Source of the DNA: Streptomyces flavochromogenes
Lineage (GTDB): Bacteria; Actinomycetota; Actinomycetes; Streptomycetales; Streptomycetaceae
Direction of reading: 5' to 3'
Length of the DNA: 12,483 nucleotides
NCBI RefSeq assembly: GCF_000717595.1
Contig: NZ_JNZO01000062.1
Location: 1-12,483 of the forward strand
Every line of letters starts with the position of its first letter. Within the stretch, counting starts at the first letter, position 1. The translations under genes were made by a program, and so were the position numbers. The notes under the pieces were generated by a model, which saw only the letters and a program-made list of their open reading frames with translations, was not told the DNA's origin and did no database searches. Shown here in pieces: positions 1 to 6,818 of this stretch.

Positions 1-42
1 GAGCGGGGGCGGGTCCGGCGGGAGCGGGGGCTGGTCCGGCGG
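1..42. repeat. Two-copy 21-bp tandem repeat, GC-rich
   Basis: Positions 1-21 and 22-42 are the same 21-bp unit with one mismatch (C versus T at unit position 11). In one plus-strand frame the two copies read as Gly/Ser repeats (SGGGSGG, SGGWSGG). They could be the low-complexity end of a gene that begins left of the window, or simply GC-rich slippage. Confidence 0.6.
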
Positions 43-293
43 GGAGCGGGCCGGGGGGACGGACGTCCGGCCCCACTCCGGGCCCCGGCCCCGCCCGGAG
101 TGCGCCGACCCCGGGGGCGGCGCACCCTGGAGGGGTTCGTTCCGCCGGGCCGCGGCCCGCCGCCCGATGGTGGCCGCGGCCGGTCACGACCGGCAGGAGA
201 CAGGCCGGAGACGGCCTGGCCCGGCCCGGCCGGAGCAAGGCACAGGCACGGGGAGCCCGTACCGGCTCCGAGCGGCACCGCAGGAAGGCGTCC
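1..293. other. Gene-free GC-rich leader region
   Basis: Upstream of the ClC gene there is only very GC-rich sequence. Several frames are open by composition alone, and none has a start codon with a ribosome binding site or a recognisable protein. The ClC frame is itself open to the left edge but contains no earlier start codon. No promoter is clear. The only structure seen is the 21-bp repeat at 1-42. Confidence 0.5.
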
Positions 294-1625
294 ATGGCAG
301 AGAACGACACCCATCCGGCCGACCCCGGAGGCGGGGAACAGCCCCTGGAGGCGGATCGGCTGCGTGACCTGCTCCTCGCCCCCGGCTATCTCAAGGCCCT
401 CGTCTTCTCCGCCCTCATCGGCGTACCGGTCTCGCTCGTCGCGTTCTGGTTCCTGGTGGGACTGCACGAACTGGAACACCTCGTGTGGGCCGAGCTGCCG
501 CACGGCCTGGGCTGGGACACCCCGCCGTGGTGGTGGCCGCTCCTCATGCTCCCGGTCGCGGGAGTCGTCGTCGGGCTGATCGCCCGTCGTCTGCCCGGAG
601 GCGGCGGGCATGTGCCCGCGTCCGGCCTCCACGCCGGCGCGACCTCACCGGTCATGCTGCCCGGCGTCCTGCTCGCCGCGGCCGCGAGCCTGCCGCTCGG
701 TGCCGTACTGGGACCGGAGGCACCCCTGATCGCCCTGGGTGGCGGCCTCGCCCTGCTCTTCCGCGACCTCGTGCGCGTACCGGCGACCCCGAAGAGCACC
801 GCCCTCCTGGGCGCGGCGGGCGCCGCGGCAGCCATCGCGGCGATCTTCGGCAACCCGCTGGTCGCCGCGGTGCTCCTGATGGAGGTGGTGGGGGCCGGTG
901 GACCGCAGCTGTTCGCGGTCATGCTGCCCGCCCTGCTCTCCAGCGGCGTCGGGGCCCTGGTCTTCACCGGAATCGGTCACTGGACCGGGCTGGAGACGGG
1001 GTCCCTGAGCCTCCGTCTGCCCATGCCGTTCCCCCGTCTGGACGTGGGGGACGTGCTCTGGACGATTCCCTTCGCCCTCGCGGTCGCCGTCCTGCTGCAT
1101 CCGGCCCTGGCGGCCGCCCGGAGGGTCGCCGCCTTCGTCACCACGGCGGTGGTGGGCCGCACGACGCTGTGCGCCGCCGCGGCGGCGGCCTGCGCGGCGC
1201 TCTACGCCCTGGTCACCGGCCGCTCCCCGGCGGAGGTCGCCCTGTCGGGCCAGGCGACCCTGGGGCAGATGGCCACCGACCCGCACGCCTGGGGGGTGGG
1301 CGCGCTGGTGGCCGTCCTGCTCTTCAAGGGGACGGCCTACGTCCTCTGCCTGGGCAGTCTGCGCGGCGGCCTCGTCTTCCCCGCGCTCTTCCTGGGGGCC
1401 GCCGCCGGGGTCCTGCTGGCCCCGCTGCCCGGCCTCGGTCTCGTACCGGCCATGGCGGCGGGCATGGCGGCCGCCGCGGCCGCCACCCTGCGGCTGCCGG
1501 TCAGCAGCGTGGTCCTCGTGTCCCTGCTGCTGGGCGGCACCGCGATGATTCCGGTGGTGATCATCGCGGTGGTGATCGCCTTCGTCACGACGGAGCTGCT
1601 GCCGAAGCACGCGCCGACCGGGTGA
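294..1625 (+). CDS. ClC-family chloride channel / anion transporter
   Basis: A 443-residue polytopic membrane protein of the voltage-gated chloride channel (ClC) family, which moves chloride or other anions across the cytoplasmic membrane as channels or H+-coupled antiporters. Hydrophobic helices run from about residue 32 to 433. Family motifs are visible: GPEAP at 140-144, with Glu142 in the place of the external gating glutamate; NPLVAAVLLMEVV at 187-199; and GGLVFPALFLGA at 358-369, the GxFxP-type helix N loop. The usual GSGIP loop is altered to GGGGHVP at 102-108. At the place of the internal proton glutamate the residue is Val198, as in eukaryotic ClC channels. There is no C-terminal CBS domain, as in many bacterial members. 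The ATG is preceded by AGGAAGG (282-288) five bases upstream. It appears to be a single-gene unit, convergent with the GNAT/MerR pair. Family certain; ion and mechanism are not shown. Confidence 0.92.
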   Translation: MAENDTHPADPGGGEQPLEADRLRDLLLAPGYLKALVFSALIGVPVSLVAFWFLVGLHELEHLVWAELPHGLGWDTPPWWWPLLMLPVAGVVVGLIARRLPGGGGHVPASGLHAGATSPVMLPGVLLAAAASLPLGAVLGPEAPLIALGGGLALLFRDLVRVPATPKSTALLGAAGAAAAIAAIFGNPLVAAVLLMEVVGAGGPQLFAVMLPALLSSGVGALVFTGIGHWTGLETGSLSLRLPMPFPRLDVGDVLWTIPFALAVAVLLHPALAAARRVAAFVTTAVVGRTTLCAAAAAACAALYALVTGRSPAEVALSGQATLGQMATDPHAWGVGALVAVLLFKGTAYVLCLGSLRGGLVFPALFLGAAAGVLLAPLPGLGLVPAMAAGMAAAAAATLRLPVSSVVLVSLLLGGTAMIPVVIIAVVIAFVTTELLPKHAPTG

Positions 1626-1898
1626 CCGGGGTGTGCCGGACACCACACCGGCGCGGAACGGGACGGGGCATGGGGCATGGGGCATCAGGGTGACGTCGGC
1701 GTGTCGCTACGACATCCGGGGGCGTGGCCGGTGGCCATTCACCGTGCCGCCAGAGCGTCGAGCCTGCCCAACAGACCGCTACGGACTCTCGCCCGACGGA
1801 TTCCCCTTCCAACGCACGGAACGCGGCCAACTCGTCGAGCGCCCCGAGACCCGCGCGGCATGAGCCACCTCGGCCGATCCGCAGAACGCGAGTGGCTC
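1626..1898. other. Convergent intergenic region
   Basis: This spacer lies between the ClC stop and the stop of the oppositely oriented GNAT gene. It contains three back-to-back copies of GGGGCAT at 1665-1685 and a weak potential hairpin near 1629-1650 (GGTGTG with CACACC). No T-tract follows, so a terminator is not well supported. Open frames here have no ribosome binding site and no recognisable product. Confidence 0.4.
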
Positions 1899-2519
1899 TC
1901 AGGCATCCCTGCACCGTATGTGCAGATGACCGTCGAGAGGGAAGGAGGGCAGCGCCGCGGGCAGAAGGCTGTCGAACTCGTACCGGCTCTTCTGCGCAAC
2001 CCGGCACGAAGCGGAGTTGTCCACCTGATGCAGGAGTTCCAGACGCTTCAGCCAGCCGGCCCCGAGCGTGTCGAAGGCCCAGCCGGTGAGAGCCTCCAGA
2101 GCGCGAGGCGCCACACCCCGTCCGCGAGCATGCGCCGCGGTCCAGTAGCCCACCTCAGCCGAGGGTTCGCCGGAGGCGACTTCCTTGAGGACCACATTGC
2201 CGACCAACTGCCCATGGGTTGAATCGGGTTGCGCTTCAAGGACCGCGAAGCCGAACCGGTCGCCCACCGCCCATCCTCGCTGCTGGGCCCGCACCCACCG
2301 CACTGCGTCGGCGTCGTTCTCCACCGAAGAGCTTGTCCAGTGGCGCAAGGCTGGATCCCGGCATGCCTCGACCAGCGCGGGAACGTCCCGCATGCACCAG
2401 GGACGAATGACGAGGGCGGGAGCGGACGGCGCGGCATCCGCACGCAGTACGGCGGTGCCGGACACCGGCCGATCGTACGCGTCGACGTCTGGCCCCGGCA
2501 CAGACGGTTCCGGGCGCAC
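1899..2519 (-). CDS. GNAT-family N-acetyltransferase (RimJ/RimL-like)
   Basis: A 206-residue protein of the GCN5-related acetyltransferase superfamily, RimJ/RimL subgroup, which transfers acetyl from acetyl-CoA to a protein N-terminus or small-molecule amine. The fold begins near residue 36 (ALVIRPW). The acetyl-CoA pyrophosphate loop is ARGRGVA at 131-137, preceded by the strand AEVGYW at 121-126. The late segment VDNSASCRVAQKSRYEF (166-182) matches the conserved N-x-x-S-x-x-V-x-x-K stretch of this group. The C-terminus looks complete. The start is a GTG (2519-2517) whose G is the last base of the TAG stop of the upstream MerR gene, a one-base overlap (TAGTG). No good ribosome binding site is seen, so translation is probably coupled to MerR. 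The first 35 residues lie before the domain and could be an over-long start. Substrate unknown; co-transcription with MerR suggests an inducible modification or resistance role. Confidence 0.88.
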   Translation of the reverse strand: MRPEPSVPGPDVDAYDRPVSGTAVLRADAAPSAPALVIRPWCMRDVPALVEACRDPALRHWTSSSVENDADAVRWVRAQQRGWAVGDRFGFAVLEAQPDSTHGQLVGNVVLKEVASGEPSAEVGYWTAAHARGRGVAPRALEALTGWAFDTLGAGWLKRLELLHQVDNSASCRVAQKSRYEFDSLLPAALPSFPLDGHLHIRCRDA

Positions 2520-3457
2520 TACCGCTGCGTCCGAACACGCAGGGCCTCGACGGACCAGTCGAGCACTCGCGCCAGGCTCTCCGGAGCAGGCCAGCTGTTG
2601 ATCACTGCGAGTAGCTGGAAGTACCGGTCCCTGCGCGGGTCGTTCACACTCTCCAGCCGGAGCAGCAGCCGACGGCGAAGCTCGGCGTCGTCAGGGCGGC
2701 CGCAGATGTGCGCGTAGTGATCCGCAAGCGCCGCGACGATCGGATCGGCCTGATGGGAGGCCGGGTCGATGCCCGCCGCCAGGGCCGGGGCGACCAGGTC
2801 ACGGACAGCTGCGGCGAAGTCGCGGCGCGGGCCCGTGGTGTCGCCCTGTGCTCGTTCGGCCGCCAGATCCTCGGCCATTCGTCGCACGCCGGCACGGAAG
2901 TCCGGGTCCAGGGCCAGTTCGGCCCACTCCACCCATGCTCGGGCCTGCTCCGCCTCGGGAGTATCCGGCAGTTCGGGGGTCATCGAGCGCATGACCCCTG
3001 CGAATGCTGGGTCGGCACCGAGACCGTCGAAGACAGTGTCGAGGAAATCACCGATGAGATCTCGGCGTTCGTCCTCGGAAAGCTGGGCAAGCTGGTGCAT
3101 GAGATCGGTCTCCTCGGGAGTGAGCCCACGCTCGGCCACGACTGTCAGCACCGCGTGCCGCAGACGCAGGATGCGAATCTGCACCGCGAGTGCCTCGGCA
3201 TGCGCCGCGGCGACCTCAGGGAGCGAGAGCTCCCGATCGACGATCTTGCGGATCGTGGGAAGGTCTAGCCCCAGAGTCCGCAGGGTCCGCACGAGGTCCA
3301 AGCGCGCGACGGCGTCGATGCTGTACAAGCGGTAGCCGGCCGGGCTGCGGTCCGTCGGCGTCACGATTCCGCGATCGGAGTAGAACCGAATGGTCTTGAT
3401 CGTGAGACCGGTCCGCCGAGCCAGCTCGCCGATCGAGTAAAGCGTGTCGCCGTCCAT
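2519..3457 (-). CDS. MerR-family transcriptional regulator with long effector domain
   Basis: A 312-residue regulator. Residues 6-75 form a typical MerR winged helix: YSIGELARRTGLTIKTIRFY then SPAGYRLYSIDAVARLDLVR. A helical stretch around 80-110 would be the dimerisation coiled coil. The remaining 200 residues are an alpha-helical effector-type domain like those of the TipA/BmrR-like regulators of actinomycetes; no metal-binding cysteine set is present, so a metal sensor is unlikely. The ATG at 3457 is favoured over the in-frame ATG at 3463 because GAAGG lies seven bases upstream of 3457 and only one base from 3463. An inverted repeat at 3472-3490 just upstream is a good candidate autoregulatory operator. 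The stop overlaps the GNAT start by one base, so the two form an operon. The ligand cannot be read from the sequence. Confidence 0.9.
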   Translation of the reverse strand: MDGDTLYSIGELARRTGLTIKTIRFYSDRGIVTPTDRSPAGYRLYSIDAVARLDLVRTLRTLGLDLPTIRKIVDRELSLPEVAAAHAEALAVQIRILRLRHAVLTVVAERGLTPEETDLMHQLAQLSEDERRDLIGDFLDTVFDGLGADPAFAGVMRSMTPELPDTPEAEQARAWVEWAELALDPDFRAGVRRMAEDLAAERAQGDTTGPRRDFAAAVRDLVAPALAAGIDPASHQADPIVAALADHYAHICGRPDDAELRRRLLLRLESVNDPRRDRYFQLLAVINSWPAPESLARVLDWSVEALRVRTQR

Positions 3458-3471
3458 GCCCATACCTTCGT

Positions 3472-3490
3472 GTCTCCCCCTACGGGAGAC
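3472..3490 (-). promoter_or_regulatory. Probable MerR operator (7-5-7 inverted repeat)
   Basis: GTCTCCC at 3472-3478 and GGGAGAC at 3484-3490 are perfect inverted arms separated by five bases, a 19-bp dyad ending 14 bases before the first possible MerR start codon. MerR-family regulators bind such dyads within long-spacer promoters and often control themselves. The binding is inferred; -10 and -35 elements are not clear. Confidence 0.6.
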
Positions 3491-3658
3491 TCAAGCCCCC
3501 CCGCCTGCCGACGGCCAGCCCCCTCCTACACAGGTCTTGACCATTCCTCACGGCTGCGTGGCCGGCTTCGCTCTCCTCCGGACCGTCGGGATCGTAGGGT
3601 GACGGAGCCGGATAGGCGATGAAGGGGACCTCTGGGGCTCCCGTCGCGGTCAGGTTCC

Positions 3659-3664
3659 TAGCAT
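3659..3664 (+). promoter_or_regulatory. Possible -10 box upstream of the hemolysin III gene
   Basis: TAGCAT fits the TAnnnT pattern of vegetative Streptomyces -10 elements. No matching -35 is visible. Transcription would begin near 3671, which coincides with an in-frame ATG, or leave a leader of about 45 bases to the GTG at 3716. Confidence 0.3.
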
Positions 3665-3715
3665 GTGCACATGGTTGCCCGTGACACCCAGCAGTCCGAC
3701 CCGGGAGGGGAAACA

Positions 3716-4465
3716 GTGTCCCGAGAGGACGCCGCATCCCGCAGTGCCGGCCTTCCCTCGGAACCACCGCGTGCCGAGGCAGCCGACGGCTCCCTTCCGG
3801 TGGCCGATCTGGTCGAGCGGGCAGCCGATCTGGTAGACCCCATCAAGCCGAAACTACGTGGCTGGCTTCACGCCGGCATGGTCCCCGCGTCGCTGGCGGC
3901 GGGCATCGTCCTCATCTGCCTGGCTGGGACGCCACAGGCCGTGCGGGCCTGCACCGTGTACTCCGTGACGGCGTGGCTGCTGTTCGGGACGAGCGCCGTC
4001 TACCACCTCGGCACCTGGGGACCGCTCGGTGAGGCCGTTCTGCGCCGCCTCGACCACGCCAATATCTTCCTGATCATCGCCGGCACGTGTACGCCACTCG
4101 CCGTGCTCCTGCTCTCCCGGGACCAGTGGACCCTCCTGCTTTGGATCGTATGGACGGGCGCGCTGGTCGGCATCGCCTTCCGTGTCCTGTGGGTCGGAGC
4201 TCCCCGCTGGCTGTACACCCCCTGCTACCTGGCTCTGGGGTGGGCGCCTGTGCGCTACCTGCCCGACTTCCTGCACAGCGGCGGGGCGGCCGTGGTCTGT
4301 CTGATCGTGACCGGTGGGCTTCTGTACAGCGCGGGCGCGGTCGTCTACGCCCTCCAGCGCCCCAACCCCTCACCCCGCTGGTTCGGCTTCCACGAGGTCT
4401 TCCACGCGCTGACAGTGGCAGCCTTCACCGCCCACTACATCGCCATCCTTCTCGCCGCTCACTGA
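3716..4465 (+). CDS. Hemolysin III family (PAQR-like) membrane protein
   Basis: A 249-residue protein of the hemolysin III / YqfA family, related to eukaryotic PAQR receptors, with seven predicted membrane helices from about residue 47 to the C-terminus. The conserved metal-site residues of the family are in place: SAVYH at 93-97, LDHAN at 112-116 and HEVFH at 226-230 with a further His240. In PAQR proteins these Ser/Asp/His residues coordinate zinc in a hydrolase-like site; the bacterial members' role is poorly defined despite the name. The hydrophilic first 45 residues are typical. The GTG at 3716 is chosen because GGGAGGGG (3703-3710) sits five bases upstream. An in-frame ATG at 3671 would add 15 residues and could be used by a leaderless transcript. 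The gene diverges from MerR and ends just before a strong hairpin. Confidence 0.9.
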   Translation: MSREDAASRSAGLPSEPPRAEAADGSLPVADLVERAADLVDPIKPKLRGWLHAGMVPASLAAGIVLICLAGTPQAVRACTVYSVTAWLLFGTSAVYHLGTWGPLGEAVLRRLDHANIFLIIAGTCTPLAVLLLSRDQWTLLLWIVWTGALVGIAFRVLWVGAPRWLYTPCYLALGWAPVRYLPDFLHSGGAAVVCLIVTGGLLYSAGAVVYALQRPNPSPRWFGFHEVFHALTVAAFTAHYIAILLAAH

Positions 4466-4496
4466 GCGGACGAGGTGCGGGCCGTCTCACCCACTC

Positions 4497-4532
4497 GTCG
4501 GCCCTCGGAAGGACCGCAACGCGAGGGCCGGC
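4497..4532. terminator. Hairpin between convergent genes, probable terminator
   Basis: GTCGGCCCTCG (4497-4507) pairs with CGAGGGCCGGC (4522-4532): 11 base pairs including one G-T wobble, around a 14-base loop. It lies 31 bases after the hemolysin III stop and is shared with the opposing 58-residue gene that ends at 4572. There is no U-tract, which is common in GC-rich actinomycetes. Shorter hairpins follow at 4542-4554 and 4553-4570. Confidence 0.5.
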
Positions 4533-4571
4533 GGTCCACTCCCACGGAACGTGGTGGGCCGGGCCCCACCG

Positions 4572-4748
4572 TCAGAACGCGGTGGGCCTACGTCGGCGCG
4601 AACGCAGTATCGAGCGCACCAGCAGGTACATCACGGCGGCGACGAGAACCAGCACTCCGGTGGAGACCAGGTACAGCATTCCGTCCACGACGGCTCCGAT
4701 GACGATCAGTGTGATGGCGCTGCTGAGCAGAATCAGGAAGAGGACCAT
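4572..4748 (-). CDS. Small two-helix membrane protein (58 aa)
   Basis: This short frame starts with MVLFLILLSSAITLIVIG and ends with a very basic tail, SRRRRPTAF. Two hydrophobic segments at about residues 1-21 and 24-46 are joined by a short VDGM turn, which suggests a hairpin in the membrane with both ends probably cytoplasmic by the positive-inside rule. AGGGAGG at 4758-4764 lies nine bases upstream of the ATG, a strong ribosome binding site. It is the last minus-strand gene of the Asp23/AmaP array, 87 bases after the AmaP stop, so it may be co-transcribed with it. I do not recognise a named family. It could be an accessory subunit of the envelope-stress complex; that is inference from position only. 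Confidence 0.7.
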   Translation of the reverse strand: MVLFLILLSSAITLIVIGAVVDGMLYLVSTGVLVLVAAVMYLLVRSILRSRRRRPTAF

Positions 4749-4835
4749 GGGGCTACGCCTCCCTGGGGCGGGACGGCTTGTGAAGACTCGAACAGGGGCG
4801 GGTGGGATTCCGTCGCTGGATACGGCGCAGCACTC

Positions 4836-5432
4836 TCAGTCGACCCGATGGGCGCGGTGACGGACTTCCCGGAGGCTGACCTCCGACGGGAGACGGTCGA
4901 GGCCCGTCGAGTCCCGTGCACGTGTGAGCGTGTCCCGATCGAGTCGGTCCAGGATCCGTTCCGGTTCCGCGTGAGGCTCCAGCCACAGCCGCACTTGCGC
5001 GACCGGGGCGGTACGCCGACCCCTCAGACGCACCCGTGCCCGCGCGACTCCGTCCAAGGCTTGCGCCTCCTTCTCCATCACGTCCTCCAGGGCGCGGCCG
5101 TCGAGCCGGGCCGCCGTGCCGTCCTGGCTGTCGACGAGGACATGGTGCAGCCGGTCCTTGCGCAGGAGCACCCAGAGCCACCACAGCAGCAGCACGAGCG
5201 CCACGGCGAGCACCGCGATGACGGTCGGCCACCACCAGCCCTCCGCCCGCCATCGAAGGCGTCCCTCGTCGCCCAGGACGACATCGGCCGGGCCGCGGAA
5301 GGGCCACCAGCCCGGCACGTCGAAACCCCATCGGCGCTGCAGGTCCAGACCGCCCAGTAGCACGGCGCCGCCCAGGGCGAACAGTCCGAGGCCGAGCAGT
5401 CCCAGCAGCGCCCGGTTCACTGTCTTGATCAT
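4836..5432 (-). CDS. amaP: AmaP-like alkaline shock response membrane anchor protein
   Basis: A 198-residue membrane protein resembling AmaP, which in Staphylococcus aureus tethers Asp23 to the inner face of the membrane. Helices are predicted at about 9-28 and 68-90, separated by a loop rich in Trp and Gly. The cytoplasmic C-terminal domain (about 108-190) has the family pattern: LDGRALEDVMEKEAQALDGV, then a strand ARVRLRG, then VAQVRLWLEP and ILDRLD. The ATG lies 11 bases after the stop of the upstream DUF6286-type gene, and its ribosome binding site is poor (GAAAGG about 15 bases upstream), so translation is probably coupled. The order Asp23, DUF2273-like, Asp23, DUF6286-type, AmaP resembles Asp23/AmaP operons of Gram-positive bacteria. 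Family assignment is good; direct Asp23 binding here is inferred. Confidence 0.82.
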   Translation of the reverse strand: MIKTVNRALLGLLGLGLFALGGAVLLGGLDLQRRWGFDVPGWWPFRGPADVVLGDEGRLRWRAEGWWWPTVIAVLAVALVLLLWWLWVLLRKDRLHHVLVDSQDGTAARLDGRALEDVMEKEAQALDGVARARVRLRGRRTAPVAQVRLWLEPHAEPERILDRLDRDTLTRARDSTGLDRLPSEVSLREVRHRAHRVD

Positions 5433-5443
5433 CGGGATCAGCG

Positions 5444-6118
5444 TCAGCCTTTCTTCGGGCGTCGGACGTGGACGGTCAGCGTGGGTCGCCGGGCGAGGCC
5501 CAGGGTCGCCACGGCTTCGCCCAGCGCGGCATCGAGGTCGGCGCGGACCTCGTCGAGATCGCGGAAATGCGCCTGCGCCCGGGCTCTGATCTTCCGGCGC
5601 CCGACATCGACCCGAGCGGACTCGACACCGGACACCCGTACGGCCCGGTCACGCAGGATCAGGGCGACCGCCCGGCGGTCGAGACCGGCGCGGACCTCGC
5701 CCGTTCCTCGGGTGCCGGTGGGCTGGCGCATGGGAAGCAGTCTGCGCAGTCCCGGTGTCACCGCCAGCACGACGAGACACAGGCCGAGGGCCATCGAGAC
5801 CGCGGCCCCGACGATCATCCAGACGTCGTCCAGCGGCCTTGTGGCCAACTCGTCCGCGAGCCGGCGTCGCCAGCCCATTCCGGGCCGACCCGCCCGCACC
5901 GAGACCACGTCGTACAGGAGCAGCCCGACGGCCGCGAGGGACAGCAGAGCCACGATGACCGCAGGGACCCTCCGCGCGGACCAGAAACGACGCGGCGATT
6001 CGACCTGTTCCCGCTCTGCCGGTGTCGCGTCGGTGTCCTGGTCCGATGCGGAGGAAGCCGTCTTCGCAGGCTCCGGGGGAAGGTCGCTGTCGCCAGGCCG
6101 CCCCGTGTGGGCGCTCAT
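5444..6118 (-). CDS. DUF6286-type two-helix membrane protein
   Basis: A 224-residue protein with a disordered acidic N-terminus (1-45), a membrane helix at about 51-71 (VPAVIVALLSLAAVGLLLYD), a short loop, a second helix at about 101-121, and a cytoplasmic domain at about 145-220. That domain (VALILRDRAVRVSGVESARV, then KIRARAQAHF, then LTVHVRRPKKG) matches the DUF6286 type found next to Asp23 genes in Streptomyces, as far as I can recall. Its layout parallels the AmaP protein that follows. The ATG at 6118 is chosen because it overlaps the preceding stop as ATGA and follows GAGAGGG at a four-base spacing; a frame running to 6250 is open only by composition. Function is unknown; a second membrane anchor for Asp23 proteins is a reasonable guess. 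Confidence 0.8.
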   Translation of the reverse strand: MSAHTGRPGDSDLPPEPAKTASSASDQDTDATPAEREQVESPRRFWSARRVPAVIVALLSLAAVGLLLYDVVSVRAGRPGMGWRRRLADELATRPLDDVWMIVGAAVSMALGLCLVVLAVTPGLRRLLPMRQPTGTRGTGEVRAGLDRRAVALILRDRAVRVSGVESARVDVGRRKIRARAQAHFRDLDEVRADLDAALGEAVATLGLARRPTLTVHVRRPKKG

Positions 6119-6558
6119 CTCACCCTCTCCCGTCCTGTCCGCCGCGAGTGGGCCGAATGCAGCCTCTCGACGGCCACCACGAGGTCGGAAACCTCCACAC
6201 CGGCCCATGCCGTGACTCGGTCGGTCACCTCTCGGCGCACCGCCGCGCACTGCGCCCCGATGTCCGACGGATAGCCCAGCTCCACGGCGATGCTCAACCG
6301 CACCCGGCCCAACATCGGTCGGCTCCCGGCAGGACCGCCTGCCTTCTCCGAGCTGCTCCTCTCGGGTGCCCCTCGCACCACCGCCGTCACGTGCGGTGTG
6401 CGGTGGCCAGGAGGCACGTGGCCGGTCGGCTCGGAGAAACGACTCAGCGCCTCACGCGCCACCTGGGCGGCGATCTTCGCGACGACCCGGTCGGCGACCG
6501 AGGTCGCACCCCGCTCCCGGCGGGGCACGGCCGGGCGCCTTTCGGCTTCCCTGGTCAC
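6115..6558 (-). CDS. Asp23/Gls24 family envelope stress response protein (second copy)
   Basis: A 147-residue soluble protein of the Asp23/Gls24 family, a small alpha/beta fold that coats the cytoplasmic membrane face in other Gram-positives. The N-terminal family segment is RGATSVADRVVAKIAAQVA (16-34), and the C-terminal strand-helix-strand is VRLSIAVELGYPSDIGAQ (86-103), VRREVTDRVTAWAGVEV (107-123) and LVVAVERLH (126-134). A proline- and charge-rich insert at about 42-82 separates the halves. It starts with GTG overlapping the upstream stop as GTGA, and its own stop overlaps the next start as ATGA, so it is translationally coupled on both sides. It diverges strongly from the first Asp23 copy, has no acidic tail and ends in a basic tail, so the two are unlikely to be interchangeable. 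Confidence 0.85.
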   Translation of the reverse strand: MTREAERRPAVPRRERGATSVADRVVAKIAAQVAREALSRFSEPTGHVPPGHRTPHVTAVVRGAPERSSSEKAGGPAGSRPMLGRVRLSIAVELGYPSDIGAQCAAVRREVTDRVTAWAGVEVSDLVVAVERLHSAHSRRTGRERVR

Positions 6559-6782
6559 TGCCGCCAGTCTCTCCGTGCCCGGCGCTGGTCGTCATGAATA
6601 CGTTGCTGATCGTCCCGGCGGCGTATGAAGTCACCGAGTTCGAGATCGCCCTCCATCACACGCCCGACCACGAGTCCGACGACGCCCAGCACCAGCACCA
6701 GCAGGAAGGCCCAGAAGTCACCGAAGTACGCGGCGAAACCCAGCGCCATTCCGGCGGCCAAACCCACCACGGATCTGCTCAT
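6555..6782 (-). CDS. DUF2273-like small membrane protein
   Basis: A 75-residue protein beginning MSRSVVGLAAGMALGF. One long hydrophobic region (about 4-42), likely two closely packed helices, is followed by the amphipathic segment MEGDLELGDFIRRRDDQQR and a basic tail. This is the pattern of the DUF2273 small integral membrane proteins found beside asp23 and amaP. The ATG at 6782 is preferred because AAGGAG (6789-6794) lies six bases upstream; the in-frame GTG at 6797 overlaps that site and would add five residues. It begins 36 bases after the first Asp23 gene ends and overlaps the next gene by four bases. Probably a membrane partner of the Asp23 proteins; not demonstrable from sequence. Confidence 0.8.
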   Translation of the reverse strand: MSRSVVGLAAGMALGFAAYFGDFWAFLLVLVLGVVGLVVGRVMEGDLELGDFIRRRDDQQRIHDDQRRARRDWRQ

Positions 6783-6818
6783 CACACGCTCCTTCACCTG
6801 GTGGTCGACTCCGGCCGG

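Noticed and set aside
1665..1685. GGGGCAT repeated three times
   Set aside because: Very short and consistent with slippage in a convergent spacer; no function can be supported.
485..1693. About 400-residue plus-strand frame within the ClC gene
   Set aside because: Arg/Gly/Pro-rich shadow of the ClC coding frame with no ribosome binding site or domain.
6119..6250. Upstream extension of the DUF6286-type frame
   Set aside because: It overlaps the second Asp23 gene and is low-complexity; the ATG at 6118 is coupled by an ATGA overlap and has a ribosome binding site.
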